DNA from: Heloderma charlesbogerti
Taxonomy: Eukaryota; Chordata; Lepidosauria; Squamata; Helodermatidae
Reading direction: 5' to 3'
Assembly: GCA_026122225.1 (NCBI GenBank)
Contig: JANEZZ010002694.1
Location: forward strand, 1-64,000
DNA length: 64,000 bases
The notes under the pieces are model-generated. The model searched no databases. It worked only from the letters and a program-made list of their open reading frames with translations, and was not told where the DNA came from. How positions within the stretch are numbered: the first letter of the stretch is position 1; each line of letters opens with the position of its first letter. Position numbers and translations under genes: made by a program. This document shows, piece by piece, positions 49,385 to 61,509 of the stretch.

Positions 49385-49675
49385 TGGCTTTCTGTTACCT
49401 CCAGTATCAGAGGCAGAATGTCTCTGCATACCAGTTGCTGGGGAAAGTGAGTGAGAGGGTGCTATTGTACTCATGTCCTGCTTGTGGGTTTCCCATAGCC
49501 ATCCGGTGGTTGGCCGCTGTGGGAACAGAGTGCTGCATTAGACAGGCCTTTGGTCTGATCCATCAGGACTCTCTTTATGTTAAACATAAGAATGTAAGAA
49601 GAGCCATGCTGAATTAGACCAAAGACTTATCTAGTCCAGCAGTCTGTTCACACATGTTCTTATGGCAATTACAAT
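49385..49675 (+). mobile_element. CR1/L3-like LINE 3' tail followed by its inverted copy
   Basis: Sense part: GTTGGCCGCTGTGGGAACAG then GGCCTTTGGTCTGATCCATC and TTATGTTAAACATAAG. The second part, AGAAGAGCCATGCTGAATTA GACC then CTAGTCCAGCAGTCTG, is the complement of the same tail type. A relative is at 62820..63020. Confidence 0.6.
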
Positions 49676-51128
49676 TTAAATGGTGGGCAAGGAAGCAGCC
49701 TAGATCTGTGGTAAATAAAAGAGTACTCCCCTTAAAGGCAGCCTAAAAAATAATGGTAAATAAATAATACATATTCAAATAAGGTATACTATTATAAATA
49801 ATTGCACTCTCTAGAGAATATATTACTTTTCTGCCTTTACTTTGGCTTGTATCTATTCTTTCAAGGTTTCTGATTTCTTCATTGGAGCTCTGTATATAAG
49901 AAGACAGCAGATGTATTGCAACAAGTCACCAGAGAGTTCTCTCTTACTGCTGTGTCATCACAGCCTGTTCACATCTTTGATGAGAAAATTGGTTGAATGG
50001 TGTTCATCTGCAGCAACATAGTTGTGCTTTTGCTCTGGCATCAGTCATGAGAGGTGTCAATGCACATCTTTGCACCTGCTGTGTAGTTCAAAAGTGCTGA
50101 ACTGATCTTCCTGATTGATTCAGTATAGACCAAAAATTTACTCCCTTGGGTTTTTTTGAAGTCTAATCCTCTTTCCCCAGTTGTGCCAAGCTTGGTGCTG
50201 ACTTATTTGATGCTTATGGAATAACTTCCCCTTTTCTCCAGTACATAAGCTTTATTGTTTGCAATATAATCAATATAAAACCGAACTGAAAGGCTAATAG
50301 ATGCCAAACATTATTTCTCCCATACCTGTAATCATGTATTTAAAATGCTCTTTAAAAGCTTACAAAGTATCCTTATTTTTTCCAACATAGCATATAGGAG
50401 AAGAACAAATGGTGTGAGGGGGACTTTCATTTCATTATAAATATATGTATTAGAATTAACCATGGATGCCAGAATCATCTATGTGAACGGGCTGTTAATT
50501 CCCAAACCACCTCGGGATACTGCTCAAAATCTGGAATCTCCTTCTGACATTATTCCATCAGATTTGGTTTTCTGCATATATATTTCTGAGTTAAATAATG
50601 AGCAAGATTCTAGTTTCCTGTGGGGTCCTGCTCATATATTTTATTGGGGGGGGGGGAATGGCATGGATAGCCAGTTCTGACTGAACATTTCCACCTGTGT
50701 GTAATCACAGGCTCCTTTTACAAAAGTGATCCTGTGTGCTGGAATCCTAGAATGACTAGCACTCAACTCTATCCCTCAGAGTAAGAAAGTATTTCTCAAG
50801 GAACCAAACTTGCCACCTAATTTGCTTCAGTGCTGAAAAGAATTTGTGCCATTCATTTTTAGAAATGAACCAGCTGTCATTGGAACTGCTTGAATCTTAA
50901 ATTTAGTCAGGAAGATGTTATTATGATGGACTCACTCAATGTATGTCTTATCAGGGCCAAAGTCCAGGGCCCCACAGCCCAGGGACCTTAAATTACCACT
51001 CAGAGAGCAACAGATGATGGGTGTCAAGTAGGTGCGGTGTCCGCCTTGGCAAGCACAGGCATGCCAGGGGCACTGCGCTTGGCACTGATCACCACAGCAT
51101 CCTTTCTTATTTTTAAAAACATATTATA
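49676..51128. other. Intergenic stretch without recognised feature
   Basis: AT-rich, with a poly-G run near 50645..50655. No exon or repeat family recognised. Confidence 0.5.
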
Positions 51129-51382
51129 GACTTGGTTTGCACATCACAGTAAGCCACCCTGGATTAATTCATCACATCATGGGTTATTTGAGGGTTGAAC
51201 ATGGGTTATTCTAGGGTTATCTGAGGGTTGTTTAACCCTCAAATAACCAATGATGCACAGCTTTACATAACGTGACATCCCCGCAGCAGCTTGCATATTC
51301 AAAATGGTGGCCAACATGATCTTGGAGCTCTGCAAGTGAATTAATCCACAGTGGCTTACCTTGACGTGCAAACCAGCCCAGT
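51129..51382. mobile_element. DNA transposon derivative, family C
   Basis: Termini CTTGGTTTGCACATCACAGT AAGCC and (inverted) CTGGTTTGCACGTCAAGGTA AGCC pair well. Interior inverted blocks GGGTTATTTGAGGGTT/AACCCTCAAATAACC. Confidence 0.7.
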
Positions 51383-51439
51383 GTGAGGGGCCTGGCAGCT
51401 GGTCAGGTACCTGTTTACAGATTCTCATTTTATTATGTT

Positions 51440-51620
51440 TACTTTAAAAGTGTGTTATGCATATATGTATGTATATATGACATTTCTATGGATAGCATTA
51501 GCTGAAGCTCTCCGGGCAGTTCACAGAACAAACTTAAAACCATAAAATACAAAAACAGTGAAACACAATACAAAAAGTATAAGTTTAAAACAGAATAAAA
51601 ACAAAGCAAGAACTAAGATA
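51440..51620 (-). mobile_element. LINE (L2-like) 3' end fragment, antisense
   Basis: The plus strand reads GAAGCTCTCCGGGCAGTTCA then runs of AAAACCATAAAATACAAAAA, the complement of a decayed L2-like 3' UTR. Confidence 0.5.
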
Positions 51621-52280
51621 AACAGCAGCTGCAGTGCAAAGATCTAAACACACACTAACACAATCTACAAAATTGATATATTCTGCTTTTCTACAACAAA
51701 AAGGTGCTTGTTCCCAAGTAAATATGTTTAGCATTAGGGTAGCAGAAGCAAACTCTATTTTATTCCTGCAGTCAGAATGGCACTATGATTTAAGTGAGTT
51801 TAAAATACAGACCTGCACATCCTTAGAGTATTTCGATGATGATGATGATGGCAGCAAACAATTTTGGTCTGTTTGTTTTGCTCTAACAAATCAGCAATGT
51901 AGAAGCAGTTGTAAAGCATGGAATGAGGGGTGGGAGTACTTCACAACTGAATTAATAGACATGGCCATCTAAGTCCAGGTTCTAAAATTACTTAGCTGAA
52001 TCACTACTTCTTATTTGAAGTATCAATCCATATACAGATTACATTTGATAAATACTTCACTATTTGCTGGTATGACAGGATCTACTTTATGTGAGTAAAA
52101 GCCAGAAGCATTCACTACACTTTATTTGTGCAGAATTAAGCTGTCCATTAATGGATACATGTTTATACTTGTATCAACAATCTCAGCGCCAAAATAATTA
52201 ATTGCCAATAAGATCTTGTAAGTCAGTGATTTTCAGATTGTTCTAGGAAACCCTGTGGTTCTTCAGAAGCTTATCAAGGG

Positions 52281-52341
52281 CGTGCGTGTGTGTGTGTGTG
52301 TGCGCGCGCGCACACACATGCGTGTGTGAGAGAGAGAGAGA
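52281..52341 (+). repeat. Alternating GT/GC/CA then GA microsatellite
   Basis: About 45 bases of alternating purine-pyrimidine (GT, GCGC, CACA) followed by (GA)n. Alternating tracts of this kind can adopt Z-DNA. Confidence 0.9.
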
Positions 52342-52751
52342 ATACATGAGCATGTGCATATATATTTGCACAGGAATATGTATAAGTGTGCACGTGTGTG
52401 CTCAAACACTCAGAGGTGTGTCCCTGATCCACCACTCATCCCTGAATGTGGCCCTCAATAGCAAACAAGTTGCCTGCTGTAGGAGATTTGTTTTTAAAAC
52501 GGGGGGGGGGGGCAGGGTTCCCTTCTAAAATCAAAAGAGGATCAAGGGGATATAGATAATGTAAGATGGGTTTAGGTTTTTTGCCAGGGATGTACAAGTG
52601 AAGAAGGGGGTTGCGTGCATATATTGGGTATAGATCTCTAACCTTAATGGATGATAATGAATGATAATGGGTGACACTAAGTATGTATGGTGTGTTTACC
52701 AGTGGGTTTTCCAGTACTTCATGTATGGTATGTTTTCTCTTGGGACTTTAA

Positions 52752-52880
52752 GGGTGTAATCCTATGCATGTTTAGACAGAGAAAAGGCCTACAACTCCCA
52801 GCATTCCCCAGACAACCTGGCTGGGGAATGCTGGGAGTTATAGGCCTTTTCTCTGTCTAAACATGCATAGGATTGCGCCC
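52752..52880. mobile_element. Harbinger-like hairpin MITE with TAA target duplication
   Basis: The 129-base near-perfect palindrome starts GGGTGTAATCCTATGCATG and ends CATGCATAGGATTGCGCCC. Inner arms include GGAATGCTGGGAGTTATAGG. TAA flanks both ends (52749..52751 and 52881..52883). This is the reference copy for the short dispersed family. Confidence 0.85.
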
Positions 52881-52883
52881 TAA

Positions 52884-54643
52884 ATAAGCCAATCAGTAGG
52901 TTTGCCCAAATGACTTGACTGCATTAGGAATTGTGTATATGGAGAAACACATTTGCACATTCCACAGGTTCCAGCCCCAGAAGGTGGGAATCTCAGCCAT
53001 GTTCTCTGCTAATGGAGGACAGCTGGTATATATTTTGCTGCTTTCTTACCCTGTATGACTAAATCTCTGCTTAGTATACCTTCCTGACCAAAATGGATTT
53101 TTTTGGAACAAAAGTGCTCGGTGCCCAAAATGGCAGCAAGGTTGAGCTGCTTAGAAATTTGGTTCCTCCCTTCTTTTGCAAATGATTTTTTTTAAAATTA
53201 TATTCAGTGACATCTATATCTTTCCAAAAAACCAAAAAGTACACCACGAGTAACAGAACATATTGAAAAACTGCGCATGATAAACAAGGATTCTAAATGC
53301 CTAGTAGCTTTTATATACATTGCACACAGGATTCCAGCCTAGAATGGTCTTCCTAACTTTCTAGTTTTCTATGTGCAGGGTAATTAACTAATTAATTAAG
53401 TGGAGAAGCAGCCATGCAATTCCCTATCTGCAGTATGAACTCAAACAGCCAGGAAAAAATGTAGTGCCTGATCTGTGTGAATGAAGGCAATAATAGCTTA
53501 ATCAACTATTTCTAACTCATGTTATGTCTTCAGATGCACCAGAAAAGAGGTCAGCATCACTGCCCAAATAGGTACATGTTGCACAGCATTACATTGACTC
53601 TTATTAGGTTATAAAATACTGCTAGATAGTTGTTTGAGGCATGCAGAAACTCAACAGAAGCCACAGTTTAAGTGAAACGTGAGCATCAGCAACTGTTTCT
53701 GAAGAAACGTTTAAATAGATGCAAAATTACTGTCACTAAAGCTTTGCTTTGAAAGAATATGGATTTTAATTTCCCTGATGTTTCCTGCACGTAGGTCAAA
53801 CTTTTGATTCCCTCCCCCTGCAAACATCATAGACTTTTGAGGGTCTCTCCTCAAATTCATTTATAACAAAAGTCAGAACTGTGGGTGTCTTTGATCTGCT
53901 CCTCCTTGGTAAAGTACAGAAGAGAAGAACACGTTGCTAAGCAACAGTGTGCAGTAGAATGAAACTTGTGGAAATCAGGAGGGGGGGGGCGTGAGCAGGG
54001 AATGAATGGTCCAAAATTACAAGAAGAATGAAGCAGCAATATATGCAACACAGGAACGGAAAAACTTTATAAGAAAATAGGAAGATGTGAGGAATGTGCA
54101 TACAAAATTCTCACATTGGCACAATGTTAACCGATTCTCAAGGAAATGACTTTAGATATAAAGCATGTTAGATTGTCTCTAGCATAGCTTTGTGCTTGAA
54201 AGGGAACCAGAATTTAATTTTAGTTGTTTTTACAGTAGGCAAAGTTATTTTTAGCTGAGCGGGCTTAGTGGACTGAACTGACAATAGTTCGGCAGCTTGA
54301 GCGTCCCGCCCACACACTGCAATACTCCAGCATGTGCATTTAGTGACTGTAGATCAGCGACAACGTTTTTGACCTTTTTATATAACATACTACAACAGTT
54401 CTTAAGGTACATGGTGGGCCTCCTAAGGGAGGTGTGCACAGATGCCAAGGGAGGTACAAATGTTGACCTGATCCTGTATCCTTTTATTGTCAGGAGACAG
54501 GGGGATAACCTTCTCAGGTCTACCACCTCAGTCCAATAGAATGCACACACCCTATTTATTTTTATTTTGCAAACTTTTAAATTATTCCCTAAGGTCCCAG
54601 CTATGACACCATCTGTAAAGTATGTGTGCAGCCACTAGAGGCT
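52884..54643. other. Intergenic stretch without recognised feature
   Basis: No coding, RNA or repeat signal recognised. Confidence 0.5.
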
Positions 54644-54731
54644 TAGGTTGTAATCCTATTCTCACTTCCCTGGGAGTAAGTCCCATTGAACTGAATGGGA
54701 TTCTGAGGAGACATGTATAGGATTGCACGGT
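54644..54731. repeat. Short Harbinger-like palindromic MITE
   Basis: Starts AGGTTGTAATCCTATTCTCAC TTCCC with GGGAGTAAGTCCCATTGAAC and ends CATGTATAGGATTGCACGG. It is the least decayed copy of the AAGTAAGTCCCATTGA subtype in the window. Confidence 0.7.
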
Positions 54732-55084
54732 AAGCTTCCCTTTCAGCTACTTTCCCCAAAGTAGCTAATAGCCATCTTCCAGAACAACTGTTGGTTAGTA
54801 CCTAAAAGTAAATTTCCGAGGCCCAACCTACATCACTGATTTAGTGTGGAGTGACAGCACATCAGGGTAGTTTGCAACAGATGATGCTGTCACCAATCTG
54901 CAGCAACCCTGCAACTTCCCTCTGGAAAAGGCGCATTTTCAGAAAGTCCTTTTAGTGCATGATTTGTCCTTAAACTCCAGCTGCAGGGTGCCCCGTCCCT
55001 CCGCATTAAATCCTGGCCATGCCTATTTCTGTGACCTGGCAGGGCCTGGTCATGGGGTGCCCCCCCATTCCCTCTCTCCCCCCA

Positions 55085-55290
55085 TTCGCAGTAGGGCTGC
55101 TTTCCCATTCACAATATCTAGCCTCTTTTTCCCATTCCCAGTATCGAAGTATTGAAACAGTATTATTTCAAGCTCTCACAATAGCGCAGTACCCACTTTC
55201 CCCCTATGTAGCCTGTTTTTCCCATTCTTAAGAGTTCAATAGTGCTATTTCAGGAATTCACAATAGCACAGTATCTTTTATTCTTTCACA
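55085..55290 (+). repeat. Imperfect tandem duplication, about 100-base unit
   Basis: TAGCCTCTTTTTCCCATTCC followed by TTCACAATAG-type blocks recurs (TAGCCTGTTTTTCCCATTCT, AATTCACAATAGCACAGTA). The copies are diverged. Confidence 0.6.
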
Positions 55291-56068
55291 ATATTCCAAT
55301 GGTGGATGAAAGGGGCAAGATATGGGCTAAACTACAGGGGCTTAATTCAGCACTTCCAGTAAACTTCTCTGAGCAGGGGAGCGTGGACAGGGAAGGGGAA
55401 CAAGCCTCTCTCATTTGCTGAGCAGCACCTATGGGGCTGATGATGTTCGGTTCTACTCTGCCCACCCAACCCTGAAGTATGGGGGTTTCAAACACTATGT
55501 GACCCGTGAAAGTGGGTTTTTAGGTACATATACTCTGCTTTTCTTGCTTTTTGTGCCCCTGACGGACGAAAGTGATTTCATGAAAATCTGGATATAACCA
55601 GAAAGCGCTTTTCATCCCATTTCCACGTAGATGAAGCCCTAGTTAAAGTCTCACATCAGCTCCAGTTCACAAGGTGGCCATAGGTAAGCCACTCTTACCT
55701 GCGATTCAGCTCCCCTTCCCCCCATCCTCCACCAGTCTGCTTGCAATAGGCCCAGTTTTACACATGGAACAGAATGAGGTGGCAAATTGACTTCTTCAGA
55801 CTGTGGCAGGGAGGGAGTCCCATCTTTGAATGCTCTCCCCATCACCATTATCCTGGGAAACAGAAAACGAGTACAGCTGGCTCTCATTCTATTTGTATGG
55901 AGGTTGTTGCTGTGTACTCATAGGAGCACTCAAACCTGGTATTCCTCGTGTGTAGCGGTACAGTTCCTTGTACAGCCTCAGCAATCTACCATCTCCTCCC
56001 CCTGCAAATGTAGTCAAGACTGAAGAATGTGAAGTGGTTGAAACACTTAGGGAAAGCACTATATAAAT

Positions 56069-56393
56069 CAGGGGTGCAGAACCTCTTTCAGCCTGAGGGC
56101 CGAATTCCATTTCAGAGAAGCTCTCGGGGGCTGCATTCCAGTGGTGGGCAAGGCTGAAAGCAAAGGGGGTGGGGCCCAAATACCAAGCATTCCAGTTTCA
56201 AGCTTTTATACTGCCAGTCACTCAGCCTTAGGAGAGGCATTTCCGCCTTTTAGAATGAGGGAAAAACTGCACAAAAGCCAGGAAAGCACCAATTAATTGG
56301 CAGTCAGGAGAAAGGGGTGGGGCCAGGCGAAGGGGCGTGGCCATCTGAGAAAGTGCGGAGGGCTGGATTGGGACCTGAGGCTCTGCACCCTTG
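56069..56393. mobile_element. hAT MITE (CAGGGGTGCAGAACCTC ends)
   Basis: The ends CAGGGGTGCAGAACCTC and (inverted) CAAGGGTGCAGAGCCTC agree at 15 of 17 positions. Flanks ATATAAAT (56061..56068) and ATACAAGT (56394..56401) form an imperfect 8-base duplication (6 of 8). Non-coding, 325 bases. Confidence 0.8.
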
Positions 56394-57009
56394 ATACAAG
56401 TGTTAAGTATTGCCATACTAGTCAAGCAATGCTCAGATTCAGATTTGACAAGCAAGTCTCCAGCATTCTGTTGTTTGTAGAGAAGCTATTGAAAATGTTT
56501 CTTTGCTTGAAAGGAGTTGCCTTTGTCAGAAAGGCCACTTATCTTCAACATCACCCTAGGACCAAAGGGACTAAGTGGTCTCTGTGTGGGTTGCTTTTTA
56601 AAAAAAAACCTCACCAGCATTTCAGGTAGTTTTGTCTCTGAGTTGTCGGCTGACCCCAACTCCTTCGGGCTTCAAAGAGCTGTTGGTAGTGTAATAGGTT
56701 TATGAAACAAAAGTATATGCAGCTCCCTGGAAGGGCTCTAAAACACAGGCCTGCAGCAGGGCTTCTCAGTACAAGAGAAGACAGGGAAAGAGGAGTATGG
56801 ATGCTGAGCTATACTTAAGGCGACAGTTCACCTTATGCCTGATCAAACTAGGGTGGCCACTTACTCATCACCAAAAATAAGGCATAAGTGGACACAGTTT
56901 TGCATAACATTTGCATGTGCTAATGTATATGCATGTATGCAGATTTAGAAATAATGTATCTAATTTAAATAAAAATGCTATACATCTCACCATAGTGAGG
57001 AGGACTGTG

Positions 57010-57224
57010 ACTTGTTTGATCTTAGTTGGACCTGGCTGACTGTCCATGAAGAAGGAGCAATTCATGGATGATTCCCTTTCACACGAGCTCAAGATGTAGA
57101 TTCAAAGCTGAAGGTAGCCTGGAACAATTTTGACATGAAGAAAATTTTGACATGTAAATCATCAAAACCTTTTAGCAGTGAGAGAACAATACAGGACATT
57201 ACACCACCAAATAATTGATAATGT
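57010..57224. repeat. Close direct duplication, copy 1 (longer)
   Basis: Near-identical to 59112..59297 except for an extra 30 bases (57045..57074). Both share CTTGTTTGATCTTAGTTGGA and end CACCAAATAATTGATAATGTA. Confidence 0.9.
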
Positions 57225-57352
57225 ATGTGTCTGTGGCCTGTGTGTCTGCTCAATCTTCTGTCCAGGTGCCAACTGTTGATGGGCAACTTCAAGGCCACCA
57301 CTGCTCTTCCTCCTTTGGCTCTTTCCCTTCAAACTGGACGTGGGTAGGGCAG

Positions 57353-57550
57353 CCATAGGAACATAGGAAGCTGCCTTGTCATGAGTCAGACCACTGGTCC
57401 ATCTAGCCCAGTATTGTTGGCGCTGACTGGCAGCAGCTCTCCAGGGTTTCAGGCCGGAATCTTCCCTCACCTTACCTGGAGAAGCCGGGGATAGAACCTG
57501 GGACCTTCTGCATGCCAAGCATGTGCTCTACCACACTGAGCTATGGCCCT
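57353..57550 (-). mobile_element. tRNA-derived SINE with CR1-like 3' tail
   Basis: On the minus strand it begins GGGCCATAGCTCAGTGTGGTAG with an A-box (TAGCTCAGTGTGG), then a B-box (GGTTCTATCCC). The body is followed by CTAGATGGACCAGTGGTCTG and ends AGCTTCCTATGTTCCTATG. The head is tRNA-like. The tail matches the LINE tails at 49385 and 62820, which suggests that LINE's enzyme moves it. The boxes are intact enough for Pol III to recognise. Confidence 0.85.
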
Positions 57551-58626
57551 TCAAATAGAGGACTATCCTCTAAAGGAAGACACATGGCCATCCTATATAC
57601 AACACATCCCTGCAAATAGAAAAGGGCGTTGTGTGTTCCTGGTGATGTGTCTGCTGACACTGTCATTAAGAAATATTCCTCCAATAGATATATTAAGAAA
57701 TATAAATGGAAGACATATTCCTTCCGGAGGGAGCGGGGGCTTAAAATGCCTCCCATTTCTGGAGTGTATAGCAGTTCTACTGAGTCAGTGGCTGTATTGT
57801 CCAACAGAGATGCTATTACTACTAGCTGATTATATATTGGCTCTAAATAGGAACTTCGCATGCACCTTTTTCAGCAACGTAGAGGGAAACAGAGTGTGAG
57901 GAGTCTTTGACAAAGCAGAAATCCATGGAGCAGTTATGCAGTGTCAGACTCTAGCCTTCATGGCTAGCCCAAGGTGGTGGTGGTGGTGGACTCTTTAGAT
58001 GGTAATGTGTATTAGTTCACTTATTTCAAACTTTTGTAAACCAGCCCTGCTGTATTAGGGGACCTCCTGCTCATTCTCTTGAGTGAAGGCCTAATCTTCT
58101 ATCCTAAAGTCCTGCAATGATGGCACTACTGGGAAGAGTAGAATGTGCTAGTGTTCCATGGGCATGTTGTTACTGACTGTGGACTACACCACATAATTTC
58201 AGCCTTGATTTCCAACTCCATTAACAGTGCAGGAATCAGACATGAGTTGCATGGGTGCGGGTGTGTGCATGTGAATGGACAACTGTTCACTGCCACCACT
58301 AAAAGCTAAAATAACCAGAGTATTGAAGATTAGTGTGGGCTGAGCATGGATCCCAAGTTGTTTTAGAGAATCAGATGCTTGACTGAGTGCATTGGATCCC
58401 CCAAAATATTCCCTGAAACTCACAGGTCTTAGCTTACTGCATCCAGAAAAACCTATGCAATCTAGGCCACCAAACCAAAAATACATCTTGTGGTAGTTTC
58501 ACTACAGGAGTGACAACGTCAGATGTCCTGATTTCTAGCAAATGGTTAGTAGGCAGTGATTAACAGGAAATTTTTAAAAAAGAGTTTATGAAGTTAATAC
58601 TTCCATGGCAAAAGTGAGAAACACAG

Positions 58627-58705
58627 AAACTTGCAAGACAGAAAACATCCTCAAAAGTAGTTCCAAATAGGAACCAGCTTAGGGGCTAGTCTTGTTTGAT
58701 CTTAG
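58627..58705 (+). repeat. Third, partial copy of the 59 kb repeat
   Basis: AACTTGCAAGACAGAAAACA then TAGTCTTGTTTGATCTTAGT aligns with 59048..59130, the left flank and start of duplication copy 2, with more divergence. Confidence 0.65.
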
Positions 58706-59111
58706 TGTCGATATCTTTTATTTATGGTCTATCACCGTTGTCCTTTTAAATGAGTTCAGCACAATATATCCCATTCTTTGCCCTATTGGAGATGAATCAA
58801 GAAAAGTAACTTCACTTGTCATGAGCAGACTTGGGTATGTGGTACTGCACAGAATTGTAAGGTCCATTCTGCATGGACTGAAAGCTTAGAACACATCTTG
58901 AATGCAGTGGCCCCCAGCAGCACACAACGGGGGGAGGGGATGTTTATTTACTTTAACTTATACAAGCTCAGTCAGAGTAAACTATGGCTGTGATACCTCT
59001 TACCTAGTAAAGAGACATTCAACTTGCATTTTCTGTCCCCCAGCCACAGGGAAACTTGCAAGACCAAAAAGATCCCCAAAAGTAGACCATGGGAACAAGC
59101 ACAGGGGATAG

Positions 59112-59297
59112 TCTTGTTTGATCTTAGTTGGACCTGGCTGACTGTCCCTTTCACATGAGCTCAAGATGTGGATTCAAAGCTGAAGATAGCCTGGAACAAT
59201 TTTGACATGAAGAAAATTTTGACATGTAAATCATCAAAACCTTTTAGCAGTGAGAGAACAATACAGGACATTGCACCACCAAATAATTGATAATGTA
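59112..59297. repeat. Close direct duplication, copy 2 (shorter)
   Basis: Matches 57010..57224 with only a few substitutions. It lacks 30 bases at the point GACTGTCC|CTTTCAC, where the missing segment ends in TCC, as in slippage between short repeats. Confidence 0.9.
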
Positions 59298-60779
59298 GAG
59301 GAGGCAGCTATAGAATTTATATTTTTCTAAGGAAATAAGTTAAGGGGAGACCTATTTAGCTTAGGAGACTGCTTATCGATTCCAAGTTTACATTACTCAG
59401 ACTTTAGGTGCGCCCACACATCTTTTTTCAGGAATACCTACATTGCTAAATCATGTCAGCAGTTAAGTACTCTACTTCTATCTTCTAGGAGCAGGCGTAG
59501 CAATTGCTGGACAGTCTAACACTAGCTAAACTGCATGTGAACTGCACAGCAGAGATCCAAATCATAGACAGTTTTCACATGGGACAGTTAAATTGCCTTT
59601 GAGCCTCACTCTGCTCAGTGAATGTTTAGTCATTGCTAATGAGGGAAAGAAAGCAGAAGAGAGGCCAATGGACATTCTGGCCAATGTAGATTTTACATTT
59701 TGTATGACAAACCAGCTGCAACAGGATTACAAGTGAAAACTGCCGAGGGCTTTGCCTGTCCCTGGACCTGTGTCAGTGCTGTCACTGGATGAATAGTCAC
59801 CACTTAAAGAGGGATTGTATGGCCCATGACAACCTGGAACCAACTGTTTCCCCAACACAGCGCAGATGGCAACAAAGCAGTGGCACCAGCGGTGATTATG
59901 TTTGTCTGCAGAGCCGTTTTTGTGAGGAGCTGTCACATATCCCCTGCCCCATTGGTGACTTGGAGAGAGAGCCCTACAGTGGTAGAGTTCCAGTGGTAAT
60001 GATATCATTGAAATGGCAGCAAAGGTATGAATGCAACTATGCCAAAGTACGGTGGGAAAGGTATGAATGTATCTACAGGAAGAAGCATACAAAATCAGAA
60101 ACTGTAGCCACTTCTCTATCCTCTAACATGGTGTAGCCTCATCTCTATCTTCTCTATCCTCCTCTATCCTCTGTCCTCTATGCTGTGAAACATGGCTAAG
60201 ACAGAGAGAAGCTTTCTGTTCCCTGGGTGAGTTAGAACTAGGAATATGAAGGGATGTACAGATTCTTTGAAGGTGGTAATTTATGCTAGTGTAGGGAGGA
60301 AGGGAGGAACTTTTCCAGCCTGAGGGCCATTTTTCCCTTGAAGGAGATGTCATTTTATTCAGGGGATTTGCATGACTGAATCAAAAGAATTGTGAAGAAA
60401 CACCTGGTTAAAATTTTGACATTCTGTTGTTATTTTATTCCAACCCCAGAAGTTATGCCATCTGCCACTGGAACCTAGATTCCAACATTCTCTGCTCATT
60501 CTGGCCTCAGGCATCACCAACGATTATGACTGCTGGTCTTTTAAGATGAAGAAAATAATGTTAATCACTATTAATAATGATTATATTGGATGAATTATAA
60601 TAGACTTGACGCGTGTGCTGGAACAATCATCCAAGAAAGCAGTGAAAGTCAATGCCCACCCATTGCCCTATAATGACTGTAGGTTCATGCCATTGACAAG
60701 CTACTTTGCAAACCTAATTGCTGGTGAGTTAAACTAGTACCTAAATTCTAAATATATTTTTCTGGAAGTAAAAGACTGC
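59298..60779. other. Intergenic stretch, one unexplained open region
   Basis: Both strands are open around 59727..60136 (121 codons minus, 115 codons plus). Neither translation resembles a known family. The rest is unremarkable apart from a CT-rich stretch at 60140..60180. Confidence 0.4.
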
Positions 60780-60862
60780 AGTTCTGCACACACGTACCTG
60801 GCAAAAAAACCCATTGGACACAATGGGTATACTTTCTGTTAAACATGCATTGGATGCATAAG
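60780..60862. repeat. Short Harbinger-like palindromic MITE, degraded
   Basis: Has CACACGTACCTGGC, CCATTGGACACAATGG and AAACATGCATTGGATGC in family order. Confidence 0.5.
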
Positions 60863-61136
60863 ATGCATCTCTAAAACAATACTGAAAAGCTGGGAAAGGT
60901 GCAGAAAATAGCACTGAATGATCAGGGGTACAGAAGAAAGGTTATGACTTTGGGGGCTTTTTAATTTAGAAAAAGACAAGTAAAGGGAAACATGACAGAA
61001 GTTTATACAGTTATACATGGTGTGAAGCAAGTCGATAGAGAAATGTTATTCTAACTCTCTCATAACTGGGGGTCATCCCATGAAGCTGATTGGTGAGAGA
61101 TTCAGGACAAATAAAAGGATGCGCTGCTTCACACAG

Positions 61137-61509
61137 TGACCTGATTCACACAATCAAAACAAGCCACTGTGGTTTATTTAAATTGTGGTGTATGCCAGGT
61201 GTGTGCAGGATATGATTTCTGTAATCACCACCTGGGTGTGGCTTGTCATGTCGTCTGAACTTGGGCAACATGGCTTGTTGGAGGGAAAACAACCCTCCAC
61301 TAACCCTACAACAGCCCTTGGGTTACTGGAGGGTTGTTTCCCCCTCCAACAAGTCATGCCACCCAAGTTCAGATGACATGACAAGCTACACCTGGGTAGT
61401 GATTATGGAAATCGTGCTCTGCATGTGTCCGGCATGTGCCATGATTTAAATAAGCCAGGGTGGCTTATTGAAGCCACCCTGGCTTATTTTTATGATGCGA
61501 ACTGGCCCA
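61137..61509. mobile_element. Large palindrome, about 150-base arms, family C
   Basis: Left blocks GGTGGTGATTACAGAAATC-type, TGTCATGTCGTCTGAACTTG and GTTGGAGGGAAAACAACCCT reappear inverted as GGAGGGTTGTTTCCCCCTCC, AAGTTCAGATGACATGACA and TAGTGATTATGGAAATC. The termini also pair (TGACCTGATTCACACA and, inverted, TGGGCCAGTTCGCATC). No coding content. Confidence 0.75.

Noticed and set aside
57353..57550. A tRNA gene, suggested by A and B box sequences
   Set aside because: The sequence does not fold as a complete tRNA and continues into a CR1-like tail; it is a tRNA-derived SINE.
59727..60136. Overlapping open frames on both strands as a possible gene
   Set aside because: Both strands are open at once, neither translation resembles a known family, and no neighbouring exon supports either.
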